In this document: in pieces, positions 45,195 through 55,121 of the stretch
How positions within the stretch are numbered: position 1 is the first letter of the stretch
Layout of the letters: every line of letters begins with the position of its first letter
Source of the DNA: Tolypothrix sp. PCC 7910
GTDB lineage: Bacteria > Cyanobacteriota > Cyanobacteriia > Cyanobacteriales > Nostocaceae
Assembly (NCBI RefSeq): GCF_011769525.1
Contig: NZ_CP050440.1
Span: forward strand, 3,349,501 to 3,413,500
DNA: 64,000 nucleotides
Reading direction: 5' to 3'
Made by a program: the position numbers and the translations under genes
The notes under the pieces: model-generated
The model's input: the letters and a program-made list of their open reading frames with translations, nothing else
Told to the model about the DNA's origin: nothing
Database searches by the model: none

Positions 45195-48100
45195 CTACTT
45201 TGTCATTGTCAGGGTGCGACGCTTAGTCACCATTTGGTAGGCTTCGATGATGTCACCTTCAGCCCAATCGTGGAATTTATCTATGCCAATACCGCATTCA
45301 TAACCGGCATTGACTTCGCGCGCATCTTCTTTCATCCGTTTGAGGGAATCCAGAACGCCTTCGTAAATCACCCTACCGTTACGACGTACCCGCACTTTGC
45401 AGTTGCGGACTAGTTTGCCAGATTGCACATAACAACCAGCAACTGCGCCTCGACCAACTGGGAATACGGCACGGACTTCGGTTTGTCCCAAGGATTCTTC
45501 CACTAATTCGGGTTCCAACAGACCTTCCAAGGCTCCTTGAATATCTTCGAGGAGTTTGTAGATGATGTTGTATTCCCGCACATCTACACCTGCTTCATCG
45601 GCAGCTTGTCTGGCTCCACTGGCATAGGTGGTGTTGAAGCCAATAATTACAGCGTTACTAGCAGCAGCTAAGTCGATATCCGTTTCGGTGATTTCTCCAG
45701 CAGTAGCTAACAACATCCGGATTTGGACTTCGTTTTGCGGAATTTGTCTGAGCGATCCCACAATAGCTTCCACTGAACCTTGCACATCTGCTTTGAGGAT
45801 TAAGTTGAGTTCTTTCAACTCGCCCTCTTGTGCTTGAGCTGAGAGGGTTGTGAGCGTAACACGTCCCTGTAATAGTCGGGATTGACGCTGTTTGTCTGCG
45901 CGATCGCTAGCTAGGGCACGTGCTTCTTTTTCGTTCTCGAATGCCTCAAATTCATCACCTGCTGCTGGCACATCGCTCAACCCTAAGACTTCGACAGCAA
46001 AGGAAGGACTAGCAATTTCTACTCTTCTTCCTCTGTCATCGACCATGGCCCGCACTTTACCAAATGCTGAGCCAGCTACCAACATGTCTCCGACATGCAA
46101 GGTGCCATTTTGAATCAGCAAGGTAGCAACTGCGCCCTTAGCTTTATCCAAATGCGCTTCTATGACTGTTCCTTTGGCAGCCCGGTCTGGGTTGGCAGAT
46201 AGTTCGGCAACTTCTGCGACTAGCAGAATCATTTCTAGGAGTGTATCGAGGTTCTCTCCCTTGATTGCACTCACGGGAACCATAATTGTTTCACCACCCC
46301 AGTCTTCTGCTGTGAGACCGTAGTTGGTAAGTTCTTGTTTTACCCGCTCTGGTTGTGCGCCTTCTTTGTCAATTTTGTTAATTGCTACAACAATGGGCAC
46401 TCCCGCTGCCTGAGCGTGGCTGATGGCTTCAATGGTTTGAGGACGTACACCATCATCAGCAGCTACTACCAAAACGGCAATATCTGTGACTCTTGCTCCT
46501 CTAGCCCGCATGGCGGTGAATGCTTCGTGACCAGGGGTATCGAGGAATACGATTTGCTGTGGCTTACCTTCATGTTCGATATCCACATGGTATGCACCAA
46601 TATGCTGAGTGATCCCCCCAGCTTCGCCAGCGGCCACTTTGGTTTTGCGGATCGAGTCCAGCAAGGTGGTTTTCCCGTGGTCTACGTGACCCATAATGGT
46701 CACTACTGGTGGACGGCGATGGAGATTCTCCATGTCTGCCAGATCCAGCATTTCTGTAACTTTGCGGGCTTCTGCTTCTGGTTCAGCAGTTTCAACTGCT
46801 ACTTCTAAATCGGTGCAGATTAAGGTAATGGTTGGCACATCCAGATTTTGGGTGATGCTCACTGCCATACCTTTGAGGAACAGGATTTTCACAATCTCTG
46901 TATCTGCGATCGCTAAAGCATCAGCCAGTTCCTGCACGGTCATTGGCCCAGTTACCACCAATTTTTCTGGACGTTCCCGCTTAGTCTCTACTTCTTGACG
47001 ACGATTTTGGTCGCGGTTGGTAGCAGCAGACTTTTTACCTCTAGTGGTAGGGCTAGCAACAGCTATTGCAGGTTGTTGTGTTGGTCGCGTAGCTTTTGGT
47101 TTAGGAGGACGAGCAATTGAAAGGCTGACCTGGACTGTGGCTGGAATTTCCAGACCTTCTTCATCCAGTAAATCTTCTTCCTCAAAATCATCATCTAAGA
47201 GCGGCTTGACTCGCTTGCCTTTGACACCAGCCTTGCCAGATTTCTCTTTGATTTCATCAATAATTTCTTCTTCTTGCCACTTTTTACCACCTTTGGCTGG
47301 ACGTGGTGGTGTGGGGCGTTTCAAATCGAGAATGTCAGCAGGAATGGCTTCATCAAGTGTTGTTGTTGCTGCTGCTTTCCCCGCACCGCCTTGCATTGGT
47401 CTAGGTGGTGTAGCAATTGGCATTGCTGCTACAGCTTCACTGGGACGAACTGGTCTGCTGGGCCGTTGGGGATCGGAGAATGGAGCGCCACCAGGAGCGC
47501 GATTTCCTCTTTGTTCGGGTTTGACTGGGCCTGGAGTTGGACGAGCCTGTTTTTGTGGTGTAGGCTGTGAAGCTTGGTCTGTGGATGGTTTAGCTGCCCT
47601 TGGCTTAACTTGCTCGCGTTCTTCTTCGCCACGTTTTGGGCGTTCGCGTTTGAGAATTGGTTTTTCTGCCTGGCTCAGCGGCTCGATCGCTGGTGGGTCT
47701 TCAGACATTGGCCTGGCAGGAGGCGCAACTAGTTGAGGTTTTGGCGGTTTTTCTGGTCTCGGTTTGGATGAAACTGGTTTTTCCGGCTTTTCCGCAACTA
47801 TTTTTTCTTTTGGCGGTGTATTAGGCGTTGTATCCGCATCTTTAACAGCTGGTTGCTGTTGGGTCTCAGAAAGATTTCGGGGTACGGGTCGAGTTGGTGC
47901 CGTCGGCTGCATGGGTGAGACTGGTGTAGCGAAGGGCTTTGGAGGTGAAGGAGGGTTAGCTTCAGACAAAGCAGATTGGGTAGTTGTATTAACTGATGCC
48001 TCTGGGGCGTTGGAGTTAGGATTTCTCAATATTTTGGGTTTACGAATTTCCAAAATTTGTTGTTTGTGAGGTGATGGTGCAGGTCGATTTCGAGAGCCAG

Positions 48101-48332
48101 CTTGGGGCCCTTGTGCTTGATGCGTGTTTATACCTGTTTCTTTTTTCGGTGTTCCATTCGTTGCTGCGAGTTTTTCCGCTGCGGAACGGATGCGTTCTGC
48201 CTCCGAATCTGAAATTGTACTGCTATGGCTTTTAACCGCGATGTTGAGCTGGTCGCATATTGCTAATAGCTCTTTGTTATCCAAATTCAATTCCTTTGAT
48301 AATTCATAGATTCTAACTTTGCCGTTGTTCAT
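45195..48332 (-). CDS. infB: Translation initiation factor IF-2
   Basis: A 1045-residue IF-2, longer than the E. coli protein because of a Pro/Lys-rich linker (about 60-450). An IF2_N domain (1-52) opens it. The G domain has GHVDHGKT (548-555), DTPG (598-601) and NKID (652-655), followed by the translation-factor beta barrels and the C-terminal fMet-tRNA binding domain. IF-2 brings initiator tRNA to the 30S subunit and promotes subunit joining with GTP. It follows nusA and rnpM, and a 46-base hairpin lies in the gap before it. GGGGAAGAG lies upstream of the ATG. Confidence 0.98.
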   Translation of the reverse strand: MNNGKVRIYELSKELNLDNKELLAICDQLNIAVKSHSSTISDSEAERIRSAAEKLAATNGTPKKETGINTHQAQGPQAGSRNRPAPSPHKQQILEIRKPKILRNPNSNAPEASVNTTTQSALSEANPPSPPKPFATPVSPMQPTAPTRPVPRNLSETQQQPAVKDADTTPNTPPKEKIVAEKPEKPVSSKPRPEKPPKPQLVAPPARPMSEDPPAIEPLSQAEKPILKRERPKRGEEEREQVKPRAAKPSTDQASQPTPQKQARPTPGPVKPEQRGNRAPGGAPFSDPQRPSRPVRPSEAVAAMPIATPPRPMQGGAGKAAATTTLDEAIPADILDLKRPTPPRPAKGGKKWQEEEIIDEIKEKSGKAGVKGKRVKPLLDDDFEEEDLLDEEGLEIPATVQVSLSIARPPKPKATRPTQQPAIAVASPTTRGKKSAATNRDQNRRQEVETKRERPEKLVVTGPMTVQELADALAIADTEIVKILFLKGMAVSITQNLDVPTITLICTDLEVAVETAEPEAEARKVTEMLDLADMENLHRRPPVVTIMGHVDHGKTTLLDSIRKTKVAAGEAGGITQHIGAYHVDIEHEGKPQQIVFLDTPGHEAFTAMRARGARVTDIAVLVVAADDGVRPQTIEAISHAQAAGVPIVVAINKIDKEGAQPERVKQELTNYGLTAEDWGGETIMVPVSAIKGENLDTLLEMILLVAEVAELSANPDRAAKGTVIEAHLDKAKGAVATLLIQNGTLHVGDMLVAGSAFGKVRAMVDDRGRRVEIASPSFAVEVLGLSDVPAAGDEFEAFENEKEARALASDRADKQRQSRLLQGRVTLTTLSAQAQEGELKELNLILKADVQGSVEAIVGSLRQIPQNEVQIRMLLATAGEITETDIDLAAASNAVIIGFNTTYASGARQAADEAGVDVREYNIIYKLLEDIQGALEGLLEPELVEESLGQTEVRAVFPVGRGAVAGCYVQSGKLVRNCKVRVRRNGRVIYEGVLDSLKRMKEDAREVNAGYECGIGIDKFHDWAEGDIIEAYQMVTKRRTLTMTK

Positions 48333-48503
48333 CCACTCTTCCCCTTTAATTTACAGTTTTAGCGGATGGTTGCCTGGTTTGTGACATCTCCATCCTTTGA
48401 CTACTGTTTTTTGGTTGCCGTTTAGATTTTGTCGGTGCCTCCAATCAGGAAAGAGAGATGTCTCGGTTTATTGCTGGCATCCCCACCAGTAATCATGATG
48501 TCT

Positions 48504-48549
48504 GGGCACCCATAAAAGTTTTTTAAATAAAAATTTTTTATAGGTGCCC
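48504..48549 (-). promoter_or_regulatory. Long hairpin in infB leader
   Basis: GGGCACC (48504-48510) and GGTGCCC (48543-48549) close a 32-base AT-rich interior that is itself nearly self-complementary (CATAAAAG...TTTTTATA). It lies 171-217 bases upstream of infB in the 464-bp gap after rnpM. There is no T-run, so a processing or stability element is more likely than a terminator. Confidence 0.5.
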
Positions 48550-48796
48550 TGAATGCCGAACTGCGCCTGAGCGCTACCAGGTTGCCATTTTTTAGTTTTT
48601 TGTTTTGCTGATTCTGAGTCTTCCACAACACAATCGAGTAAAACTTGTTGGGAGTATTACTTCGTCTCTCTTAATTGTAAAAGAGGCGTTTGTCAACTAC
48701 ACCCATTTACTATTTTGACACTAACCCCAGCAATCAACAGAGACTGTGTTACTACCGCTAGTTCGGCTTCTGGCACAATTACTCTAGGGATTACCG

Positions 48797-49084
48797 CTAC
48801 AAATTTCTTAAAATTAAAATTTGATTTTGGGTATTGCTTTTGGCTAGACGCTGCCACAATGTTTGATACAGTGTTTCTGGCACTGTTGCATGTAGCGATC
48901 GCCCTAGTCGATTTTTTTTCTGAGCGGCTTGCAAGCAGCTCGTTTGTGGGCAGATATAGGCAGAACGCCCCATGCCCTCATCTAATTGTACCTTTCCCGA
49001 TGGAAAGACGCGGACAATCCGCCAAAACTCTTCTTTTAAGCCTACTTGGCGGCAACTAATACAGCGCCGATAATTCGGTTTCAT
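48797..49084 (-). CDS. RnpM/YlxR family RNA-binding protein
   Basis: A 95-residue YlxR-type protein. RRCISCRQVGLKEEFWRIVR (6-25) and GRSAYICPQTSCLQAAQKKN (about 39-58) are the family signatures, including RxCxxC and GR(G/S)AYxC. B. subtilis YlxR (RnpM) binds the RNase P RNA and modulates its activity. It is in the usual place between nusA and infB, 146 bp after nusA. The start gives MKPNYRRC as in relatives. Small and basic, cytosolic. Confidence 0.9.
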   Translation of the reverse strand: MKPNYRRCISCRQVGLKEEFWRIVRVFPSGKVQLDEGMGRSAYICPQTSCLQAAQKKNRLGRSLHATVPETLYQTLWQRLAKSNTQNQILILRNL

Positions 49085-49230
49085 GAATTTTTTGCTACAT
49101 CACATCAGCAGTCTCGTTAAGCAAGGATGATTGAAATCTCTATCTTTGCTTCCCTGAAACCTCAAATGCAAGGCAATTAATAATACATTTTATTAAAGTA
49201 CTATTACTTAAACAACTGGATGTGAATAAA

Positions 49231-50538
49231 CTACTCGTCATCGTTATTGTCAAAAGAGTCATCTTCTAATTCTAATTCTTCTTGATTGTTATCATCTTCT
49301 AGTTCTGGCAGATCGGATTCATCCTCATCTTCATATTCATATTCTTCCTCTTGCTCTGCTTGATATTTGGCACGAGCAGCAGCAAATTTAGCATCTTCTG
49401 CAGCTTGGTCATATTTAGCTTTATCTTTAATATCAATCTTCCACCCAGTCAAACGTGCTGCCAAACGGACATTTTGTCCTTCTTTACCAATAGCCAAACT
49501 CAGTTGATCTTCCGCCACTAGTACATGAGTTTGCCGCGTTTCTGGGTCCATGAGGCGGACTTCGTCTACTCGTGCGGGGCTGAGAGCATTTGCAATGTAA
49601 GTTGCTGGATCTGGAGACCAGCGAATCACATCAATTTTTTCACCACGTAATTCGTTAACTACCACTTGAATCCGTGATCCCCGTGCGCCAATACAAGCTC
49701 CAACTGGGTCTACATCACGGTCGAGAGTATCTACGGCAATTTTAGTCCGGGGGCCGACATAACGAGAAGGAGGATTGGCTTCTCGTGCTACCGCAACAAT
49801 CCGCACAACTTCATCTTCTATTTCCGGTACTTCATTGGCGAATAAATACACTACTAAGCCTGCATCAGCACGAGACACTAATAATTGTGGGCCGCGTTGC
49901 TGACCTTGGGAAACTTTTTTGAGATATACCTTAAAAGTGGCATTCGCTCGATAGTTATCATTAGGTAGCTGTTCCCGTTTTGGTAATTCTGCCTCTACTT
50001 CTGGTTGACCAAAACCACTGCTAACAGCCAAAATGACCGATTGTCGCTCAAACCGCAAAACTCTTGCTTGCAGGACAGTACTTTCTAAGTCTTGGAATTC
50101 TTCTTGCACCATCTGGCGCTGTTGATCCCGCAGTTTTTGGGCGAGTACCTGCTTAGTTTGCATCGCCGCCATCCGGCCAAATTCGCCTTGATCTGGAGTA
50201 ACATCTAGGACTACAGAGTCTCCTAATTGGGCTTCAGGGGCTACTTGTTGTACTTCATCTAGAGATATTTGGTGGTCAGAATTACTAACTTCTTCAACGA
50301 TGGTTTTAGTCGAGAGAACTCGGAAACCTTCTTCTTCGATATCGAGTTCTACCTCAAAATTCTCAAAGTAATCTTCATCAAATTGTTTGCGCTCCAAATT
50401 TTGGGCACGACGATAGCGTTCGTAACCCTTAAGCAGAGCTTCTCTAATTGCTGATTGCACTGCCAGCCGAGGTAAATTACGTTCACGACTTATACTTTCA
50501 ATTAAGTCTTTTAACCCAGGTAAAGTGACCATTGACAT
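49231..50538 (-). CDS. nusA: Transcription termination/antitermination factor NusA
   Basis: A 435-residue NusA: the N-terminal RNA polymerase-binding domain (about 1-125), S1 domain (about 130-205, LGDSVVLDVTP to EVEAELPKREQ), KH1 (about 225-295, with GACIGARGSRI) and KH2 (about 300-370, AIGKEGQNVRLAARL), then an acidic low-complexity tail (EEEYEYEDEDESDLPELE). It lacks the C-terminal AR repeats of E. coli, like other cyanobacterial NusA. It controls pausing, termination and antitermination. AGAGGAG lies about 10 bases upstream of the ATG. It follows rimP in the same operon. Confidence 0.97.
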   Translation of the reverse strand: MSMVTLPGLKDLIESISRERNLPRLAVQSAIREALLKGYERYRRAQNLERKQFDEDYFENFEVELDIEEEGFRVLSTKTIVEEVSNSDHQISLDEVQQVAPEAQLGDSVVLDVTPDQGEFGRMAAMQTKQVLAQKLRDQQRQMVQEEFQDLESTVLQARVLRFERQSVILAVSSGFGQPEVEAELPKREQLPNDNYRANATFKVYLKKVSQGQQRGPQLLVSRADAGLVVYLFANEVPEIEDEVVRIVAVAREANPPSRYVGPRTKIAVDTLDRDVDPVGACIGARGSRIQVVVNELRGEKIDVIRWSPDPATYIANALSPARVDEVRLMDPETRQTHVLVAEDQLSLAIGKEGQNVRLAARLTGWKIDIKDKAKYDQAAEDAKFAAARAKYQAEQEEEYEYEDEDESDLPELEDDNNQEELELEDDSFDNNDDE

Positions 50539-50557
50539 AATTAATCTCCTCTAGAAA

Positions 50558-50762
50558 TTAAGGATGGGAAACTAGGGGCTAGGAACTAGGTGCTAGAGAT
50601 TAAGGGCTAGAGACTATCAACTAAAAGCTAGGTAGTGAAAACTACACATTAGAGACTAAGGATTAGAGAAAAGTTTTACTCTAGTCCCTAGCCTCTAGCT
50701 CCTAGCCTCTAGCTCCTAGCCTCTAGCCTCCAGCCCCTAGCCTCTAGTCCCTAGCCTCTAGG
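50558..50762. repeat. CTAG-rich repeat tract between nusA and rimP
   Basis: Units such as CTAGGGGCTAGGAACTAGG (50572-50590) lie on one side and units such as CCTAGCCTCTAGCTCCTAG on the other (50660-50762). The two sides are broadly inverse, so the whole may fold into an imperfect hairpin nearly 200 bases long in the mRNA between rimP and nusA. Confidence 0.65.
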
Positions 50763-51224
50763 TTATCGGCGCTCATCCAGCTGCACCCTAGTAATGAGAG
50801 CGCGGGGAATTTCGACTACACGACCTTTTTGGTTTAAATAAACCGTTTGTTCATCCCGGCGAATCAACTGACCTGTCCACTCTTGCTGTCCGTCGTAGGG
50901 TGGGGAAGTGGAAACGATCACAGGAAATCCTTTAAAAGAAATAAACTCCCTGTCTGTCACCAGTTGCCGCGATATACCGGGACTAGATATTTCCAAGACA
51001 TAGGCATCTGGAATAATCTCCGCCGCATCTAAAGAAGCTTCTAAAGCACGACTCATCCTTTCGCAATCATTTAATCCAGTGTCTTCTTGGGGATTGCGAA
51101 TGTCTACCCGCAACACTGGCGGACGTTGGTTAGTGTGAAAAACTACTCCAACGACTTCCAATCCCAGTTCTTCTGCCACTGGTGTTGCTAAATCAATAAT
51201 TTGTGGGACTAAAGGATGAGTCAT
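50763..51224 (-). CDS. rimP: Ribosome maturation factor RimP
   Basis: A 153-residue RimP, needed for maturation of the 30S subunit. The two-domain layout is clear: an N-terminal alpha/beta domain ([61 protein letters not shown]) and a C-terminal SH3-like barrel. I start at the ATG at 51224; the frame runs on upstream to 51305, but that would place a terminator-like hairpin inside the coding region. First gene of rimP-nusA-rnpM-infB. Confidence 0.92.
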   Translation of the reverse strand: MTHPLVPQIIDLATPVAEELGLEVVGVVFHTNQRPPVLRVDIRNPQEDTGLNDCERMSRALEASLDAAEIIPDAYVLEISSPGISRQLVTDREFISFKGFPVIVSTSPPYDGQQEWTGQLIRRDEQTVYLNQKGRVVEIPRALITRVQLDERR

Positions 51225-51237
51225 GCGAAAATCCAAT

Positions 51238-51262
51238 AAAAAAAGTGGGCTTCGACCCACTT
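51238..51262 (-). promoter_or_regulatory. Terminator-like attenuator before rimP
   Basis: On the minus strand AAGTGGG-TCGAAG-CCCACTT forms a 7-bp stem, followed directly by a run of seven Ts (51244-51238), 13 bases before the rimP ATG. A canonical intrinsic terminator in this position would stop most transcription before rimP-nusA-infB unless read through. Confidence 0.6.
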
Positions 51263-51622
51263 CCTGCGATAGGGATATCTTCCAAGAAGTCTTGTTACGA
51301 ACCAAATATGGTTCGACCTAATCTGAGTTTAGCGCATTTCTTTTAGAGGGAGTAGGAAGAAATTATTATATGGGGCATTGGACATAGGGCATTGGGCATG
51401 GGATGGTAATGGATGTTTGGGGTTTGCCATTAATTACTTCCCCCTGCTCCCTGCCCCTTGCCTTATTCCTTAATCCTCTCAAGGGTAGGTATTTTGTATT
51501 TGGCCATTTTTTGGCTATTTCAGCCGATACTTAAATCCTGAAATGACCAAACCATGTTAAACAATTGAGAATTTTCTCAACTATTTTTGAGATTCTGAAA
51601 ACCCTACCTTTGAGAGATTCCT

Positions 51623-53074
51623 TCATCTTCCTGACTTTTCTCTGGCTGTTAGTGCACTACTTTCTGTGATTGGCTGCAATGGTACTTGTGTCCGTAACTG
51701 CCTGGTTTGCTGGAGAATTTGGTCTATATCTTCTTGAGATAAGCGCTGAACGTAATTAAGTTTGACTTCTTCTAAAAAGTCAAAAAGTAAACTCTGAATT
51801 TCGGAAAGTACGTGTTTATTTTGGACTTCTGTACCTAGAGCTTGGCTAAAGCTCTGTACTAACTGACTGGTAAGTTTTGCCCCAACGGGATCTTCTACTG
51901 CACTAACCAACACGTTATAAAGATTAGTTGTGATTTGGGTTGCTAGCTGCTCACTGATTTGGGTTTGTGCTTGTCCCACTCCAGGAAGGGTTTGCAAGTT
52001 GCGATACAGCGGTACTTGCTGCAAGGCAGTGTTGATATTGTGACGCAAAATGGCGTTAATTTCTGGTTGAATTTTGGGCAATACTTGGTAAACAACAGTT
52101 TGTACTAACAAACCTGCGATCGCTTCTACTTCATTAACATTATTAATATCTATGTAAGGGCGCAGGTTCTCTTGTTGCATCAGCCAGCGGGTAAATTCCC
52201 CACGCTGAATTGATCCCTGAATTTGGTTAATAACTCTTACCACCACAATTTCTGTGATTTCTTCGGCAAAATTGGCGACAATTCCTTGGTTAACTTGCCG
52301 CCATACTGGACGTAAATTTACTAGCCGTGCCTGATCGAGGCGAATTAAAACTGGGGCGATTCGCAACCATCGCCAAAATGGTAACAGTAATAATAAATCG
52401 TACCACCGCCACAACACAGCATCTAACCAGCTAAAACCTGGATGACTGCGTTTGATATAAAAGCTACGGACTAATAACTCCAGCGCAAATAAACCGACAA
52501 AGGGTAAGTCAATCAGCCAAAAATTATCTAGTAATTCGCCATCTTCTCCAATGCGGCGGTAGTAGTTCGTGGCAATTAAAGGGCGAATATTCTGCTTAAA
52601 GAAATTAATTTCTGGATTCCAGCCCTTTTGAGATAAATATTGCTGGCTCCAAAAAGTTCTAAAAGCTTGCTTGGCAGATTCTTGCCCGACGCGATCGCGC
52701 ATTCGGTTTTTGATTTTTTCTAAGGTACCACTCTTCCCAACCGCTGCAAAAGGGTTGCTGTCAACTATCTCGATACTGAGACGGCTAATTTCTTCTAGCT
52801 TGGTTTGTACTTGAGGAGACTGTAACCCTGTCTGGCTTACCTGTTCTTCTAATGCTGTTACTGCTTGCAGGTAGCTTTGCGTTTCTCTATGAGGTTCAAT
52901 ACCTTTAATTGGGTCATAAACTTGAGTAATTTGCGGTAATTTTCTGTAGTAAAAATCTCGCCAAGGTACGTAACTTAAATTAAACAAAACTAAGCATAAA
53001 TTTGCCGTAGCTGTAATTGCCATAACTTTTTCAAAGTAAAGTTGTGGCCGCTGGGAAGATTTGATTTTAGCCAT
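51623..53074 (-). CDS. Conserved cyanobacterial membrane protein, unknown function
   Basis: A 483-residue protein. One hydrophobic segment is near residue 20-40 (VMAITATANLCLVLFNLSYV), and two or three lie around 195-250 (LIDLPFVGLFALELLVRSF and AVLWRWYDLLLLLPFWRWL). The C-terminal half is helical and Gln-rich with many paired VxxQ motifs and no catalytic signature. The central helix pair resembles a short ion-channel-like fold only superficially, so I assign no function. It lies upstream of rimP on the same strand with 400 bp between. Confidence 0.6.
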   Translation of the reverse strand: MAKIKSSQRPQLYFEKVMAITATANLCLVLFNLSYVPWRDFYYRKLPQITQVYDPIKGIEPHRETQSYLQAVTALEEQVSQTGLQSPQVQTKLEEISRLSIEIVDSNPFAAVGKSGTLEKIKNRMRDRVGQESAKQAFRTFWSQQYLSQKGWNPEINFFKQNIRPLIATNYYRRIGEDGELLDNFWLIDLPFVGLFALELLVRSFYIKRSHPGFSWLDAVLWRWYDLLLLLPFWRWLRIAPVLIRLDQARLVNLRPVWRQVNQGIVANFAEEITEIVVVRVINQIQGSIQRGEFTRWLMQQENLRPYIDINNVNEVEAIAGLLVQTVVYQVLPKIQPEINAILRHNINTALQQVPLYRNLQTLPGVGQAQTQISEQLATQITTNLYNVLVSAVEDPVGAKLTSQLVQSFSQALGTEVQNKHVLSEIQSLLFDFLEEVKLNYVQRLSQEDIDQILQQTRQLRTQVPLQPITESSALTAREKSGR

Positions 53075-53335
53075 TTTTTAGTGTTGAATTATACATTAAT
53101 TGGCTATAAGTTTTTAAATTATATAATTTTTGAGCTTTTTTAGATGACAGCACTGGCAGTGAAAAATAATTCCCTAGAACGAGGAAAATTTTTCATCAAA
53201 GATTAATTAAGTTAACCAATTAAAGTATTTTTAATCAAAAATAATTAATAATTAAGAAAACAGATGTTCAAGAAACTTAAAATGCACCTGTTAACCTTTA
53301 TATTCTGCTGATTTAAACCAAAGGAGTTTTAATTT

Positions 53336-54001
53336 ATGTGGTGTGGCTTTGGAAAATCAAGCGTTACCATTGTTACTGCTTGCCTAATTACAGCAAGTGT
53401 AGTATCTGCAAGCACTTCTTTCGCTGCGCGTCAGCGTAACTATACACCGCAGCAATTTCGTGCTGTGCTTCATGGTTTAGGCTATAAAATCACCGTAAAC
53501 AATTCACCCTTAACGGATAATGAAGCAAAACAAGCAATCCGTGAATTTCAAAAGGGTTACAAGCTAGGTATAGACGGGATAGCAGGCCCAAAAACTCAAG
53601 ATTGGGCAGCTCAGATAATACAAATTTTGCAAGCCAATTTAAATGCGGTAGTTAAACCCAAAACCCCCCTACCCCGGGATCAATTTTATGGGCCTCAGAC
53701 AGAAGCTGCTGTTAAGGAAGCTCAGAAACAATTTCAGCTACAAGAAACGGGAATTGCTGATTTAGCCTTCCGTCAAAGGCTGAATACAGAAGCTAAGAAT
53801 GCTAGTGGCAAACCAGCGCCATCACCAACAGCATCACCAACAGCTAAGCCTACAACATCACCAACAACTAAGCCTACAACATCACCAACAACTAAGCCTA
53901 CAACATCACCAACAGCTAAACCGACAACGTCACCGTCACCAACACCAACATCGACAGCGACTCCTACACCAACACCAACATCTACAGCAACACCTAAATA
54001 G
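53336..54001 (+). CDS. Exported peptidoglycan-binding-like protein with TPT-rich tail
   Basis: A 221-residue secreted protein. A signal peptide (about 1-31, ending SFAA) is followed by two PG_binding_1-like units: QFRAVLHGLGYKITV...AIREFQKGYKLGIDGIAGPKTQ (about 40-88) and the weaker DQFYGPQTEAAVKEAQKQFQLQETG (about 115-140). The last 60 residues are repeats of KPTTSPT and SPTPTSTATPTP, encoded by 24-base DNA repeats (about 53830-53990). It probably attaches to the cell wall. AAAGGAG lies about 8 bases before the ATG. Repeat number may vary among strains. Confidence 0.75.
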   Translation: MWCGFGKSSVTIVTACLITASVVSASTSFAARQRNYTPQQFRAVLHGLGYKITVNNSPLTDNEAKQAIREFQKGYKLGIDGIAGPKTQDWAAQIIQILQANLNAVVKPKTPLPRDQFYGPQTEAAVKEAQKQFQLQETGIADLAFRQRLNTEAKNASGKPAPSPTASPTAKPTTSPTTKPTTSPTTKPTTSPTAKPTTSPSPTPTSTATPTPTPTSTATPK

Positions 54002-54090
54002 ATACCCTAGGCGTTACTTAAAGTATGAAGTGTAAAGTCTGAAGTCTGAAAATTAACTGGCTTATACAATTATGGGAAAGACCGAAGATA

Positions 54091-54118
54091 GTTGCACTGT
54101 TTGGGTGCAACCAAATAA
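54091..54118. terminator. Hairpin between convergent genes
   Basis: GTTGCAC and GTGCAAC form a 7-bp stem with a 7-base loop in the 130-bp gap between the peptidoglycan-binding protein and the protease genes, which converge. A CAAATAATTCACTTTATTCTTT-type tail follows only loosely. Probably a terminator. Confidence 0.45.
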
Positions 54119-54131
54119 TTCACTTTATTCT

Positions 54132-55025
54132 TTATCTTGTCTGAGTTGGTTCTTCTAAAGGTCTGCCTTTAGGTGTCGGTAAAATTGGCCGACGGTCATC
54201 GTAAGGCATAGGAATATACTGAACCGTGGGTCTACCTCCTTGTGGTTGGGGATACAGATCCATGAGTTCATAAATCGAACGGGGCAGCCCAACAGTAACG
54301 GGCAGCCCCATTTCTGTGGCTTCCTCTACGGTAATGGGATAGTCGTGAGTGACACGTCCAGTTGTTAAAGCTTCAATAATTGGTTCGATATTTTCTGGGC
54401 TGACTTTTTGTGAGGGAATACTATCTTTGAGTAAAGCCCGTACAAAGCGCTGTACTTGTTGAATGGCTTTACCTGCAAGGTCTGCCATGATTAAAGTTTG
54501 GTCATCAACTTCGCCGATGGGTTTATCTTTAACGACCTTCAGAATACTTGCTGCAGGGAAATTACCTAATTGGGGATCAACTGGCCCTAAGACAGCATTT
54601 GCATCCATAACAATTTCATCAGCAGCCAACGCCAGCATTGTCCCGCCACTCATGGCATAGTGAGGTACAAACACGGTGACTTTTGCTGGGTGGCGAATTA
54701 ATGCTCTAGCAATTTGTTCGGTAGCTAAAACTAAACCACCAGGAGTATGCAAGATTAAGTCAATGGGAACTTCTGGGGGTGTGAGGCGAATTGCGCGCAG
54801 TATTTGTTCTGAGTCTTCAATAGTGATGTAGCGTGATAAGGGTATACCGAGTAAGCTGATAGACTCTTGACGGTGAATTAGGAAAATTACCCGGCTGTTA
54901 CGTTCCCGCTCAAATTCTTGTAAAGCGCGCACACGACGATATTCGATTTGACGCTTTTGCCAGATGGGTTGTAGGGAAGAGAGGAGAAGGAAAATCCAAA
55001 ATAAATCGCCAATTCCAAATGCCAT
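54132..55025 (-). CDS. SDH-type membrane-anchored serine protease (Clp fold)
   Basis: A 297-residue protein with an N-terminal hydrophobic anchor (about 5-20) and a ClpP-like fold. IDLILHTPGGLVLATEQIA (about 84-102) supplies the oxyanion loop, HYAMSGGTMLALAADEIVMD (about 122-141) has the likely nucleophile Ser, and ANAVLGPVDPQLG (about 142-154) supplies the conserved Asp. This matches the SDH_protease family (PF01972), whose Ser/Asp/His residues form the site. Related to SppA-type proteases of membrane-protein or signal-peptide turnover. The tail is Pro-rich. Confidence 0.82.
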   Translation of the reverse strand: MAFGIGDLFWIFLLLSSLQPIWQKRQIEYRRVRALQEFERERNSRVIFLIHRQESISLLGIPLSRYITIEDSEQILRAIRLTPPEVPIDLILHTPGGLVLATEQIARALIRHPAKVTVFVPHYAMSGGTMLALAADEIVMDANAVLGPVDPQLGNFPAASILKVVKDKPIGEVDDQTLIMADLAGKAIQQVQRFVRALLKDSIPSQKVSPENIEPIIEALTTGRVTHDYPITVEEATEMGLPVTVGLPRSIYELMDLYPQPQGGRPTVQYIPMPYDDRRPILPTPKGRPLEEPTQTR

Positions 55026-55121
55026 AGGATTGATTGTCTCAAAATAACGGTTGTCGTCATTAATTGTGACAATTTTCAGGCGATCGCAATTCTATCTACA
55101 GGTCTATTAAGTTATTTAAAA

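Noticed and set aside
47017-47736. Long plus-strand frame opposite infB
   Set aside because: Mirror of the Pro/Lys-rich linker of IF-2; its Ser/Gly/Arg bias is what antisense reading of that region gives.
48422-48631. 69-codon minus-strand frame in the infB leader
   Set aside because: It runs through a long perfect hairpin and has no protein-like pattern; better explained as structured leader.
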